Shown: piece by piece, positions 17,319-25,459 of the stretch | Layout: each line of letters starts with the position of its first letter | How positions within the stretch are numbered: the stretch's first letter is position 1 | Assembly: GCF_900176605.1 (NCBI RefSeq) | Contig: NZ_FXLP01000004.1 | Coordinates: 643,771 to 707,770 of the forward strand | Source of the DNA: Peptoniphilus vaginalis | GTDB taxonomy: Bacteria; Bacillota; Clostridia; Tissierellales; Peptoniphilaceae | Direction: 5' to 3' | Length of the DNA: 64,000 nt | The notes under the pieces: model-generated | Told to the model about the DNA's origin: nothing | The model's input: only the letters and a program-made list of their open reading frames with translations | Databases searched by the model: none | Position numbers and translations under genes: made by a program

Positions 17319-18413
17319 ATGAAAATTACAGATGTAAAATTAGGAATTTTATCTGTTCCCTTGAGGGTGCCCTTCAAGACAGCCTTGAGGTCCGTTGACA
17401 GCGTAGAAGACATAATAGTGGAAATCCACACTGACACAGGTCATATTGGTTATGGTGAAGCACCACCAACAGGAGCAGTGACAGGGGAGACACAATACTC
17501 CATAATAGGAGCCTTCAAAGACCACATAATAAAAACAATTGTTGGTAGAGATGTAGACGATTTTGAAAACCTAATGATGGCTCTAAACTCATGCATAGTT
17601 AAGAACACAAGTGCAAAGGCTGCTTGTGACATGGCCCTTTGGGACCTTTATGGACAACTTCATAAAATTCCTGTCCACAAACTAATGGGAGGCTCAAGGA
17701 AGAAAATCACTACGGACATAACAATATCTGTTAATGATCCAGAAGAAATGGCAAGAGATGCTATAGACGCTGTAAAGAGAAAGTATGACACCTTAAAAGT
17801 AAAAGTTGGAATTGACCCCAGCCTAGACGTAGCAAGACTTGATGCTATAAGAAAGGCAGTTGGACCAGATGTTAGGATTAGGATTGATGCTAACCAAGCT
17901 TGGAAGCCAAAGGAAGCAGTAAGGATACTTGACTCTATGCAAGAAAAACTACTTGATATAGAGTTAGTAGAACAACCTGTAAAAGCTCATGACTATGAAG
18001 GTCTAAAATATGTAACAGACCACTCAGTAGTCCCAGTCCTTGCAGATGAAAGTGTATTCTCGGCAGAAGATGCTATGACAATTTTAAATATGAAGGCAGC
18101 AGACCTAATCAATATAAAATTAATGAAGTGCGGCGGCCTTTACAATGCCTTAAAGATTACAAGTATGGCAGAACTTTGTGGAGTTGAATGTATGATTGGC
18201 TGCATGCTAGAAGCAAAAATATCAGTAAACGCAGCAGTCCACCTAGCTTGTGCAAAACAAGTCATCACAAAAATAGACCTAGATGGACCAGTCCTATGTT
18301 CCGAAGACCCAATAGAAGGTGGAGCAGTATTCAATGAGAAAGAAGTAACAGTAACAGACGACTATGGACTAGGGATAAAATCAGTTAGAGGAATAAAATA
18401 CCTAGACATATAA
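17319..18413 (+). CDS. Dipeptide (L-Ala-D/L-Glu type) epimerase, enolase superfamily
   Basis: 364 residues of the muconate-lactonising/dipeptide epimerase group. It inverts the second residue of dipeptides such as L-Ala-D-Glu from murein, making them digestible. A capping domain with a TGHIGYGEAPPTGAVTGE loop precedes the barrel. The KxK base is in LKVKVG near 161-163, metal ligands are in RIDANQAW, ELVEQPV and LADESVF, and the opposite lysine is in NIKLMKCGG. All are intact. It starts at ATG 17319 after GGAGAAGGAGG and is first in a four-gene operon with a DUF819 membrane protein, a serine hydrolase and DUF3870. A murein-peptide salvage role is inferred from that context. Confidence 0.9.
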   Translation: MKITDVKLGILSVPLRVPFKTALRSVDSVEDIIVEIHTDTGHIGYGEAPPTGAVTGETQYSIIGAFKDHIIKTIVGRDVDDFENLMMALNSCIVKNTSAKAACDMALWDLYGQLHKIPVHKLMGGSRKKITTDITISVNDPEEMARDAIDAVKRKYDTLKVKVGIDPSLDVARLDAIRKAVGPDVRIRIDANQAWKPKEAVRILDSMQEKLLDIELVEQPVKAHDYEGLKYVTDHSVVPVLADESVFSAEDAMTILNMKAADLINIKLMKCGGLYNALKITSMAELCGVECMIGCMLEAKISVNAAVHLACAKQVITKIDLDGPVLCSEDPIEGGAVFNEKEVTVTDDYGLGIKSVRGIKYLDI

Positions 18414-18463
18414 AAAGAAATCATAAGATATTAAAATTAAAAAATAAAATAAAGGAGTAAATT

Positions 18464-19645
18464 ATGGTTATCACAAATGGATTTACTTATATAGCATTCT
18501 TAATGTTTATAGCAGGAGCACTACTTGCCCTAGAAAAATATACAAAATGGAAAGTCTTTAACCTTGTACCACCACTAGTATTCATATATGTATTAAATAT
18601 GGTCTTCTGTACTATGGGTTTATACGCATCAGATGCTTGCTCAGATACATATTCAGCCCTAAAGAACAACCTACTCTACGCAATGATCTTTGTAATGTTA
18701 CTACGTTGTGACTTTAAAAAACTTGCAAAACTAGGTGGAAGAATGGTAGCAATCTTCCTAGGATGTTCATTAACATTATTCATAGGATTCCTAATCGGAT
18801 ATCCATTATTCAAACATGCCCTAGGAACGGATACATGGGCAGCAGTAGCAGCCCTATTCGCATCATGGGTAGGAGGATCAGCAAATATGGCAGCGATGCA
18901 AGCAGCTCTACCAGTAGATGCAGGAGCCTACTCATGTGCCCTAGCACTTGATACAGTTTGTTACTCTCTATGGATAGCATTACTATTATTAGCAGTTAGG
19001 TATGCACCAAAGTGGAACAAAGCAACAAAAGCAGACACATCAAAACTTCAAGCAGTAGCAGATGCTGCAGCAGCAGAAGTTGCAAAAGAAAAAAGGAGTG
19101 CAGACTCATCAGATTGGATTTTCTTAATCGGTTTATCATTAATAGTATCAGCATTATCACAATTTGTCGGAGCAAAACTATCAGAAACTTTAACAAATGC
19201 TGGCTTAGCAGTATTTGATAAGGGAACAATAACAACCCTATTCGTTACAGTGCTTGGACTAATCTGTGCCTTAACAAAAATTGGGAAACTTCCAGCAGTG
19301 GAAGAACTATCCAACGTATACCTATACGCAGTAGTGTCCCTACTAGCATCAACTGCATCAGTAGTAGATTTAATCTCTGCACCAATGTGGGTTGTATATG
19401 GAGTATTTATCCTAGTAGTTCATGTAGTATTAATGTACCTACTATCAAAAATCTTCCACTGGGATCTTTGCATGGTATCAACAGCATCCCTTGCAAACAT
19501 AGGTGGATCAGCATCAGCTCCAATAGTAGCCAGTGCCTATGACGCATCCTATGCAGGTATAGGAGTATTAATGGGAGTATTAGGAGCAGCAGTTGGTAAT
19601 TTCTTTGGTATTGGAATGGGACAAATCCTAAAGCTATTGAGCTAG
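18464..19645 (+). CDS. DUF819-family membrane protein (YjcL-like)
   Basis: 393 residues with about 11 hydrophobic segments. DUF819 hallmarks are LFASWVGGSANMAAMQAALP in the middle and MVSTASLANIGGSASAPIVA near the end, two similar glycine-rich repeats typical of transporters with an inverted-repeat fold. A charged, alanine-rich cytoplasmic loop lies at about 190-215. The family is thought to transport small solutes, but no substrate is established. It lies between a dipeptide epimerase and a serine hydrolase, so uptake or export of murein-derived peptides is plausible. Confidence 0.85.
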   Translation: MVITNGFTYIAFLMFIAGALLALEKYTKWKVFNLVPPLVFIYVLNMVFCTMGLYASDACSDTYSALKNNLLYAMIFVMLLRCDFKKLAKLGGRMVAIFLGCSLTLFIGFLIGYPLFKHALGTDTWAAVAALFASWVGGSANMAAMQAALPVDAGAYSCALALDTVCYSLWIALLLLAVRYAPKWNKATKADTSKLQAVADAAAAEVAKEKRSADSSDWIFLIGLSLIVSALSQFVGAKLSETLTNAGLAVFDKGTITTLFVTVLGLICALTKIGKLPAVEELSNVYLYAVVSLLASTASVVDLISAPMWVVYGVFILVVHVVLMYLLSKIFHWDLCMVSTASLANIGGSASAPIVASAYDASYAGIGVLMGVLGAAVGNFFGIGMGQILKLLS

Positions 19646-19670
19646 AACTTATAGAAAAGAAAGTATTCGT

Positions 19671-20459
19671 ATGATAAACTATAGCTTATTACAAAATAAA
19701 ATAGAAAATATAGTTGAAGAAAGTTCTGCAAATATTTCTGTGTCTTTTTACGACCTAGACCTTGAAGAAGGTTTTTCCACAGATGGAGATAAACAAGTAC
19801 CCTCAGCAAGTATGATAAAACTTTTGATTTTGTTAAAGGCCTTCTACGAATGCGATAAGGGAAAACTCAATCTTGAAGACATCATAAGTCTTGATGACTA
19901 TGAAAGAGTTGAGGGATCAGGGATATTAAAGGAACTTTATAGGAACCACAAATTTTCTATAAGAGAGCTCTTGACTCTTATGATAATAGTAAGTGACAAC
20001 ACAGCCACAAATATTTTAATAGACCTTCTTGGAAGAGATGAAATAAATAAAATTGGTCATGAACTTGGACTTGAGAAGACAATTCTTCAGAGAAAGATGA
20101 TGGACTCTCTTGCAAAGGAAAAGGGACTGGACAATTTTACTTCTTCTAATGAAATTTTAAAAATTTTAAAAATGATTTATGAGAAGGACTTTATTAATGA
20201 AGACTACTCTCAGCTTGCCCTTGATATTCTATTGAGGCAGCAGGAAAGAGATAGGCTTCAAAGATATCTTCCTGAAGATTTAAAAATTGCAAACAAAAGT
20301 GGCGACTTGGATAATTTGGAAAACGACGGTGGAATATTTTTTACAAAAAATAAAAATTACATCCTTGTTGTTTTAGTAAACCAAGCAGAGTCCAATGTCC
20401 TTGCCAAAGAAATCATAGGCGAGATTTCTCTAAAAATCTATAATGAAATTGGAGAATAA
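19671..20459 (+). CDS. Class A beta-lactamase-like serine hydrolase, no signal peptide
   Basis: 262 residues with the penicillin-binding/beta-lactamase signature set: SASMIK (Ser46/Lys49), SDN at about 107 (IVSDNTATNILID), and KSG near 207 (IANKSGDLDN). There is no export signal, unlike true beta-lactamases, and the omega-loop ExxxN motif is not evident, so an antibiotic-degrading role is unlikely. In the context of the epimerase and DUF819 it may be a cytosolic peptidase, amidase or esterase acting on murein fragments. The start at 19671 overlaps no gene, and the DUF3870 gene follows by one base. Confidence 0.82.
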   Translation: MINYSLLQNKIENIVEESSANISVSFYDLDLEEGFSTDGDKQVPSASMIKLLILLKAFYECDKGKLNLEDIISLDDYERVEGSGILKELYRNHKFSIRELLTLMIIVSDNTATNILIDLLGRDEINKIGHELGLEKTILQRKMMDSLAKEKGLDNFTSSNEILKILKMIYEKDFINEDYSQLALDILLRQQERDRLQRYLPEDLKIANKSGDLDNLENDGGIFFTKNKNYILVVLVNQAESNVLAKEIIGEISLKIYNEIGE

Positions 20460-20460
20460 G

Positions 20461-20763
20461 ATGAAGAATACTTTATATCTCACAGGAGAAGCTAGGACAG
20501 GTTCAGACAATGCCATCACAAAAATTTATGGAGTATTTTACTTGGCCTTTGAAGTGGATGAAGATGGAAAAATTATTGATTCAGATAGCAATGCAACCCT
20601 TGAATTAACTCGCAAGTTTATAAAGGATATTTTTGCTGACAAAAATATAAAGGATCAGGAAGCAATCACAAGTGAAATACAAAGAAGATACAAGGCTTCT
20701 TCTACCAAGGCAATAATCACTGCCTACAAGGATGCCTTGCAGAGATATAAAAATTTAAAATAA
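20461..20763 (+). CDS. DUF3870-domain protein
   Basis: About 100 residues. It carries the DUF3870 pattern: LYLTGEARTGSDNAITKIYG, VFYLAFEVDEDGKIIDSDSN, then RRYKASSTKAIITAYKDALQ. The frame is open from 20443, but GGAGA places the start at ATG 20461, one base after the preceding stop. The function is unknown. DUF3870 genes often accompany amino-acid or peptide catabolism genes, consistent with this operon. A terminator follows immediately. Confidence 0.85.
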   Translation: MKNTLYLTGEARTGSDNAITKIYGVFYLAFEVDEDGKIIDSDSNATLELTRKFIKDIFADKNIKDQEAITSEIQRRYKASSTKAIITAYKDALQRYKNLK

Positions 20764-20769
20764 GACCTA

Positions 20770-20800
20770 ACTACCCTTTCGCTAGAGAGGGTAGTTTTTT
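20770..20800 (+). terminator. Terminator of the epimerase operon
   Basis: CTACCCT (20771-20777) pairs with AGGGTAG (20787-20793), followed by seven T. Confidence 0.88.
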
Positions 20801-20956
20801 TGCTCACTTTTTGATCTATGTAATAATAAAAAATTTTAACTCACAAAGGATTTATAAATTAAATTTCAAAAGACAAACTCATTAAACTTAAAAAATAAAT
20901 TTTAAAAACTTATACAAGTCCACTTACTAATAATTAGTTTAAAAACTTCACAAAAA

Positions 20957-20980
20957 AAAAGAGGGACTAGCCCTCTTTAA
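20957..20980 (-). terminator. Terminator of the PepSY lipoprotein gene
   Basis: AAAGAGGG and CCCTCTTT around a 5-nt loop, followed on the minus strand by nine T. The preceding ~155 bp (20801-20956) is AT-rich with no gene. Confidence 0.85.
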
Positions 20981-20995
20981 AAATTAAAATTTATC

Positions 20996-21619
20996 TTACT
21001 TATCTTTTTCTATAAGCTTGCCTGACTCCAAATCGTACTTATAAGTTATATCTTTCTTTCCCTTTACAACTTCAACATTAGCCACATATTTGCCGTCATC
21101 AAGTTCAACTCCGTATTCGCCAGCTTCATAGCCTTGACCTGCGTCCTTTAAAGCTTCTTCCATGAACTTGTCAATTGATTCAAACATTGCAAGTTGAATG
21201 TCGGCTGTCTTGTCTGATGTCTTTTCTGTCTTGGATTCGTTTTTAACAATCTCACCTGTCACTGCGTCTACTGTAATTTCGTATTCATTTTTTGCATCAT
21301 AACCTTTAACCTTGTAGTAGGCCTTGCCATCTTCAACTTCAAGTTTGAAGGATTCAACCTTTGCATCAGCGTGAATTTTTTTAAAGCCGTCAAAGGCTAT
21401 TCCCCTATCTAAGTTTGCAACAGCACCCTTATTTATAGCAGTCTCTTCCTTAGTTTGTGCATCAGCCTTGTTCTTGCTTGCATTTTTATTTGCACTTGCT
21501 TCAACTGCTGCATTATTTTTTGCATTAGGAGCATCTGCCTTTTCATTCTTTGGACCACAAGCAGTAAGTGTTAGTGCAAGTCCTAGTCCAAGTGTTGTCA
21601 TTAAAATTTTTTTGTTCAT
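20996..21619 (-). CDS. PepSY-domain lipoprotein
   Basis: 207 residues. The N-terminus MNKKILMTTLGLGLALTLTA ends in a lipobox cysteine (LTAC), so it is anchored to the outer face of the membrane. A low-complexity Ala/Lys/Asn linker covers ~25-65. Two PepSY-type repeats follow: SFKLEVEDGKAYYKVKGYDA with NEYEITVDAVTGEIV, and a second ending NVEVVKGKKDITYKYDLESG. PepSY domains are often modulators or inhibitors of extracytoplasmic proteases; nothing here identifies a partner. The start has GGAGGAATATA upstream. Confidence 0.87.
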   Translation of the reverse strand: MNKKILMTTLGLGLALTLTACGPKNEKADAPNAKNNAAVEASANKNASKNKADAQTKEETAINKGAVANLDRGIAFDGFKKIHADAKVESFKLEVEDGKAYYKVKGYDAKNEYEITVDAVTGEIVKNESKTEKTSDKTADIQLAMFESIDKFMEEALKDAGQGYEAGEYGVELDDGKYVANVEVVKGKKDITYKYDLESGKLIEKDK

Positions 21620-21746
21620 TATATTCCTCCGATTAAAGTGTATTTAATTTTGCCTACACTTATTCTACCCGAAAAGGGGACTTATAAGCAATTGTAAAAG
21701 CATGAAATATTGTAAATAAACGTATAGCAAACTAACAACTTTATGG

Positions 21747-21752
21747 TATAAT
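21747..21752 (+). promoter_or_regulatory. Extended -10 promoter box before the second gntR gene
   Basis: TGGTATAAT is an extended -10 element. It overlaps the first in-frame ATG (21751), so that ATG cannot be the start codon. Confidence 0.6.
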
Positions 21753-21813
21753 GAAAAAAAGAAAATTTCTTAGACTAAGGGAAAACATTTTTAGCAATCA
21801 GGAGGTGAGATTT

Positions 21814-22482
21814 TTGGGTGTAAAAGCTAATAAAAAGTCTCTTAGCAATATGGTTTATTGGGATTTAAAAGAAAAAATCTTGAAGAATATATTACTTCCA
21901 GGAGACAAGCTTATTGAGATGGAAATCGCTTCTAAACTTGATGTTTCTAGGACACCAGTGAGAGAAGCCCTTAAAAAGCTGGAGAAGGATGGCCTTGTTA
22001 CTAGCTTTCCAAGAAAGTCTTTTATTGTTTCAAAGATTTCTGTTAAAGAAGCCAAGAATCTTTATATCGTTAGAAAATCCTTAGAACCTCTTTGCGTTGA
22101 ACTTTTGGCAGAGAAGGGCTTAACAGATAAGACCAAATACTTCGAGGAGGTCAACGAAGATCTTAGGATTGCAATTGAAAATGGCGAAGAAGAACTTTCC
22201 CAAAATTTAATTATTGAATGGAATATGGCTCTTGTAAAGTCACTTAACAATGAAATTCTCATTGAAATAATGACTATGATCAACAAGAGACTTTATAGGT
22301 TTGGTAACTTTATATTCAGAGACAAGAAAAATTACAATAGACACTATGATAACTTGCAAAGAATTTATAAACTAATCGAAGAGAAAAAACCTAAGGAAGC
22401 TAGGAAGGCTAGCGAGAGAACAATAGAGATAATTTACGAGATGTTTGAGGAGCAAGCTGATTATAGAATGTTTAGAAAATAA
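21814..22482 (+). CDS. GntR-family (FCD) transcriptional regulator
   Basis: About 222 residues. The N-terminal winged helix (LLPGDKLIEMEIASKLDVSR, TPVREALKKLEKDGLVTSFP) is followed by an FCD-like helical domain (YIVRKSLEPLCVELLAEKG). The frame is open from 21751, but a -10 box covers that ATG. AGGAGGTGAG at 21800-21809 sets the start at TTG 21814. Its target genes are not evident: the lipoprotein lies divergently upstream, and tRNA-Lys and a TA module follow. It differs clearly in sequence from the other GntR at 13 kb. Confidence 0.83.
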   Translation: MGVKANKKSLSNMVYWDLKEKILKNILLPGDKLIEMEIASKLDVSRTPVREALKKLEKDGLVTSFPRKSFIVSKISVKEAKNLYIVRKSLEPLCVELLAEKGLTDKTKYFEEVNEDLRIAIENGEEELSQNLIIEWNMALVKSLNNEILIEIMTMINKRLYRFGNFIFRDKKNYNRHYDNLQRIYKLIEEKKPKEARKASERTIEIIYEMFEEQADYRMFRK

Positions 22483-22487
22483 TTAAA

Positions 22488-22514
22488 AAAACACTTGACA
22501 GGAGTGTTTTTTTT
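22488..22514 (+). terminator. Terminator after gntR
   Basis: AACACT/AGTGTT stem around TTGACAGG-like loop bases, followed by eight T. Confidence 0.75.
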
Positions 22515-22564
22515 AATTATAATTATTTTTGTTGTACTGATGGTACAAACAAATTAATATTTAT

Positions 22565-22640
22565 GCACCTTTAGCTCAGTTGGTAGAGCAACTGACTCTT
22601 AATCAGTGGGCCTACGGTTCGAGTCCGTAAAGGTGCACCA
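22565..22640 (+). tRNA. tRNA-Lys (anticodon CTT)
   Basis: 76 nt with a 7-bp acceptor stem (GCACCTT/AAGGTGC), D-arm AGCTCAGTTGGTAGAGC, anticodon loop CTCTTAA (anticodon CTT), T-arm GTTCGAG and encoded CCA. A terminator follows. Confidence 0.97.
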
Positions 22641-22644
22641 TTTG

Positions 22645-22678
22645 AAAGCCTGTGAATATAATGTTCACAGGCTTTTTG
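22645..22678 (+). terminator. Terminator after tRNA-Lys
   Basis: AAAGCCTGTGAA (22645-22656) pairs with TTCACAGGCTTT, followed by T residues. Confidence 0.88.
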
Positions 22679-22853
22679 CTTTATTTTTTTAAATACATAA
22701 AATTCGCCTGAATTTGCTTGAATGTTGGTGGCTGCACAGAAACTTTAGGCAAATTTATTTTAATTTGAAAATCTTGAAGGCATTAGAGAAAGTCAATTTG
22801 GTAGATTAAAAGACGTGAAAGTGGAAGAAGAAGCTTTAAATTCAAGTCTCACA
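22679..22853. other. Gene-poor segment downstream of tRNA-Lys
   Basis: There is no convincing gene. A short open stretch ending at the TGA near 22875 (ESQFGRLKDVKVEEEALNSS) has no start codon and may be the decayed tail of a lost gene. tRNA 3' flanks are common insertion sites. Confidence 0.3.
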
Positions 22854-22883
22854 TTGACACTACGTAATAACACGTGATAAAAT
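22854..22883 (+). promoter_or_regulatory. Promoter of the hicAB module
   Basis: TTGACA 22854-22859, 18-bp spacer, TAAAAT 22878-22883. An ACGT...ACGT inverted pair in the spacer (ACGTAATAACACGT) is a candidate autoregulatory operator. Confidence 0.6.
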
Positions 22884-22907
22884 AAAGCTGTCAGGAGGTA
22901 GGTATAC

Positions 22908-23093
22908 ATGCCGATGACACAAGATGAAATGGTCAAGCTACTAAGAAAAAAGGGTTTCGAAGTAGTTAAAGGTGGAAAGGGTAGTCATGTAAAAATGATA
23001 AAGCCTGGCATCAAAAGACCAATCATTATTCCACATGGGGAGCTTCAAAAGGGTACCGAACGTGGAATACTAAAAGAGGCAGGGCTGAAATAG
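22908..23093 (+). CDS. hicA: HicA-family mRNA interferase toxin
   Basis: 61 residues, the usual size for HicA. The double-stranded-RNA-binding-like fold carries the catalytic histidine in GGKGSHVKMIKPG (His27), and the family-typical IIIPHGELQKGTERGILKEA ends the protein. It cleaves mRNA when not bound by HicB. It starts at ATG 22908 after AGGAGGT. The antitoxin gene follows after 32 bp, the normal toxin-first HicAB order. It lies in the tRNA-Lys 3' flank. Confidence 0.92.
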   Translation: MPMTQDEMVKLLRKKGFEVVKGGKGSHVKMIKPGIKRPIIIPHGELQKGTERGILKEAGLK

Positions 23094-23125
23094 CCCTACT
23101 TCTTATAATTAGAGAGGTGATAATT

Positions 23126-23566
23126 ATGTTAGTTTCTTATCCAGCTATATTTTATTATAGTCCAGAAGAGAAAGGTTACTATGTTTATATGCCAGACATT
23201 GAAGGGGCAGGAACTCAAGGTAATTCAATAGAGGAAGCTTTGTTAATGGCTAGCGACTACTTGGGAATAATGGCGAGCTCTATAATAGAAGGCGGAGATA
23301 CTTTGCCAAAACAATCAGCCATAAGTGACATATCTATTGAAGATAATTTTCCCTTTAAAGATGATGAGGAATTTGATGGGTTCTATGATTATTCAAAGTC
23401 CTTTATTTCTCTTGTCTATGTTGATTTAAAGGATTATTTGGGAAGCCAGGAGCTTGTGAAAAAGACCTTATCTATACCCAAGTGGAGTAATGATCTAGGG
23501 AATAAATTGAATTTAAATTTTTCTAAGCTACTAACTGAAGCTATTGTAAATATCGCCAAGAATTAA
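23126..23566 (+). CDS. hicB: HicB-family antitoxin
   Basis: About 146 residues. The N-terminal HicB fold reads YPAIFYYSPEEKGYYVYMPD, IEGAGTQGNSIEEALLMASD; the C-terminal part (YVDLKDYLGSQELVKKTLSI, PKWSNDLGNKLNLNFSKLL) is the DNA-binding half, here of the Arc/CopG-like type with the WxxxLGxKLNLNFSxLL ending. It neutralises HicA and represses the operon. The open frame begins with GTG 23117, but AGAGAGGTG fits ATG 23126 better. A weak terminator-like hairpin (CACTC/GGGTG plus T-run) lies near 23587. Confidence 0.9.
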   Translation: MLVSYPAIFYYSPEEKGYYVYMPDIEGAGTQGNSIEEALLMASDYLGIMASSIIEGGDTLPKQSAISDISIEDNFPFKDDEEFDGFYDYSKSFISLVYVDLKDYLGSQELVKKTLSIPKWSNDLGNKLNLNFSKLLTEAIVNIAKN

Positions 23567-23680
23567 AAATAAAATACTAATACCAAAGCACTCTTTTTAT
23601 AAGGGTGTTTTTTAATTTATGAGGATATTAATCAAGATACAAAATATAAATTTACTGAATTATAGAAAGTGTAGTTAGTA

Positions 23681-23854
23681 TTGATTCAAAAACAAATAAG
23701 ACAAAGTAAAATAATCGAGATTAACAAGGTGCTTAACTTGATAGCTGGTGACATAGATATGTTTCGTTCTACCATGGAAAAGATTGTAGACCTCTCTGGC
23801 TTTGAAGTAAACTTTCACCAAGTAGACATAAAAGATTTAGAAAAATATAGGTAA
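23681..23854 (+). CDS. Small unidentified open frame, possibly a gene remnant
   Basis: 57 codons from TTG 23681 to TAA, reading KQIRQSKIIEINKVLNLIAG, DIDMFRSTMEKIVDLSGFEV and ending KDLEKYR. It has protein-like composition but no clear ribosome binding site, and I do not recognise the family. It sits between HicB and a terminator, so it may be the C-terminal remnant of a larger gene lost beside the tRNA-Lys site. Expression is doubtful. Confidence 0.3.
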   Translation: MIQKQIRQSKIIEINKVLNLIAGDIDMFRSTMEKIVDLSGFEVNFHQVDIKDLEKYR

Positions 23855-23856
23855 CG

Positions 23857-23888
23857 AAAAAAGGCTTCACAATTATGAAGCCTTTTTT
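23857..23888. terminator. Bidirectional terminator
   Basis: AAAAAAGGCTTCA pairs with TGAAGCCTTTTTT. It overlaps the 3' end of the CoaX-like gene and serves both converging transcripts. Confidence 0.9.
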
Positions 23889-24655
23889 GTATTTAAGTCG
23901 TAAATAATTTTAAGTCCGTAGATGCCTAGGTATTCTTCTCTTATTAAGTCGTACTTACATAAGTTTAAGAGATGAGCATAGGGACCAGTGATTAAAATAT
24001 TTGTATTTTCTTTATTAAGTGAATAGCCTTCTACTATCTCATCAATAATGCCCATGACTGCCTTCTTGTAGGCGAAGAAGAGTCCAGCCTGAATTGCCTT
24101 TTCAGTATTTTTTCCAATTATGTCATCAGGCCTTTTTATTTCTACGTGGGGAAGCTTGGCGCTCCCTCTCACAAGTGAATCTTGAAGCAAGTTGATTCCT
24201 GGCAGGATTAGTCCTCCTAGGAATTCTTTTTTTGCATTGATATAGTCAACTGTTGTAATTGATGATGCAGAAACTATTATTATGTTGCCTTTGTATTTTC
24301 TTGTGGCGGCAACAGCCCTTATAATTCTGTCTGACCCAACTTCTCTTGGGCTCTCACACTTTATATTTAAACCAGTCTTGACTCCAGCAGAAATAAAAAT
24401 TGGTTTCTTGCCAATGAGTTCTCTTCCTATCATCTCATAGGAAGATGATAGCTCTGGCACAACATTTGAAATTATAATTTCTTGTATGTCAGAAAGTTTT
24501 ATATTTTTATCCATTAAGATGAGCTTAATCATTAATTTAATTTCTACAACAGACCTGTTCTTGTCAGTTGTAATGGAAAACTTATCAACTAACTCCTCTT
24601 GGTCAAAGACTCCAAAGTCTGTTGTCCTATTATCTATATCAATTGCAAGTAACAT
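23873..24655 (-). CDS. CoaX-like (type III pantothenate kinase-like) protein with degenerate ATP-site motifs
   Basis: 260 residues, collinear with CoaX: NVVPELSSSYEMIGRELIG, GVKTGLNIKCESPREVGSDR, IIRAVAATRKYKG, EFLGGLILPGIN, AKLPHVEI, NTEKAIQAGLFFAYKKAVMG. The ATP and catalytic motifs are altered. The first phosphate loop DIGNTN reads DIDNRT, DFGTATT reads SASSITT (the catalytic aspartate is lost), and the adenosine-side ATGG reads ITGP. It is probably a pseudokinase or regulator, or has changed function. It lies two bases downstream of a PanT-like transporter gene, so a pantothenate-related role is still likely. Confidence 0.8.
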   Translation of the reverse strand: MLLAIDIDNRTTDFGVFDQEELVDKFSITTDKNRSVVEIKLMIKLILMDKNIKLSDIQEIIISNVVPELSSSYEMIGRELIGKKPIFISAGVKTGLNIKCESPREVGSDRIIRAVAATRKYKGNIIIVSASSITTVDYINAKKEFLGGLILPGINLLQDSLVRGSAKLPHVEIKRPDDIIGKNTEKAIQAGLFFAYKKAVMGIIDEIVEGYSLNKENTNILITGPYAHLLNLCKYDLIREEYLGIYGLKIIYDLNTKKAS

Positions 24656-24656
24656 A

Positions 24657-25406
24657 TTAACCCCTTCTTGATTTCAAAGCTTTTATAACTGCTGTAGTGA
24701 TAATAACAGATAGGATGGCTTCAGGTATTCCTGATGTAACTGATACACCAAGGATTGCAGATTTTGCATTTTCTAGTGGTATGTTAAGAGCTTCAACATA
24801 TCTCTTGGCATAGATTACATAAATTCCACCAAGGACTAGGACTGTGTTAGTCATTGATCCAACAAAGGCGCCTATGGCAATAGGGAAGTCCTTCTCACTT
24901 GACTTGAAAGAATAAACTAAAAAGCCTAGGCAAAGGGCAAGAAGTATTACTACAAAAGTAATATTTAGTGTTGACCCACCGCTTGTTATATTCTTGTAGA
25001 GTAAGTAAGCTAAGAAAATTGAAATTAGTCCCCAAAGTCCCTTAGTTAAGTTTCTCAAGTTCTTGTCCTCTAGCTTCTTCATTGCAGCGAAAGAGTAGTA
25101 GGAAGTTATCCCAATTAAGACTCTTGGCAAGATAGAGATTAGTGGATTGTAAAAGACAAAGGCAACGGGACTTGCATTTCTTAAAATTGCATTTAAGAGT
25201 GATGACACTCCAAAGATAAGTCCAACCATGGCTCCTACAAAAGGTCCCTCTGCTATGGCACCAATAATTACTGGTATGTGCATAGTAGTTGCGTTGATAA
25301 CCCCAAGTGGAATTAGTCCAAGGGGAGTGAGACTAAGAACAACTGTGATGGCACCAAGCATGGCAGCTATCACTAGCCTTCTGTTACGTTCAGTGTTTCG
25401 ATTCAT
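24657..25406 (-). CDS. ECF transporter S component, PanT-like (pantothenate)
   Basis: 249 residues with 6 or more hydrophobic segments. The signature INATTMHIPVIIGAIAEGPF, VGAMVGLIFGVSSLLNA is typical of PanT-type substrate-binding subunits that work with the shared ECF AAT' energy module encoded elsewhere. An extra hydrophobic/charged insert at 120-165 makes it somewhat longer than usual. The operon with a CoaX-like gene supports pantothenate as substrate, by context rather than by specific residues. The start is preceded by a modest GGAGGT. Confidence 0.75.
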   Translation of the reverse strand: MNRNTERNRRLVIAAMLGAITVVLSLTPLGLIPLGVINATTMHIPVIIGAIAEGPFVGAMVGLIFGVSSLLNAILRNASPVAFVFYNPLISILPRVLIGITSYYSFAAMKKLEDKNLRNLTKGLWGLISIFLAYLLYKNITSGGSTLNITFVVILLALCLGFLVYSFKSSEKDFPIAIGAFVGSMTNTVLVLGGIYVIYAKRYVEALNIPLENAKSAILGVSVTSGIPEAILSVIITTAVIKALKSRRG

Positions 25407-25459
25407 TTTTACCTCCGATAGGGTTCACAAGGATACCCTTCTTCTTCTTTGCATCAATT

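Noticed and set aside
19671..20459. Antibiotic-resistance beta-lactamase
   Set aside because: It has no export signal and no evident ExxxN omega-loop motif, and it is embedded in a peptide-salvage operon, so resistance is not supported.
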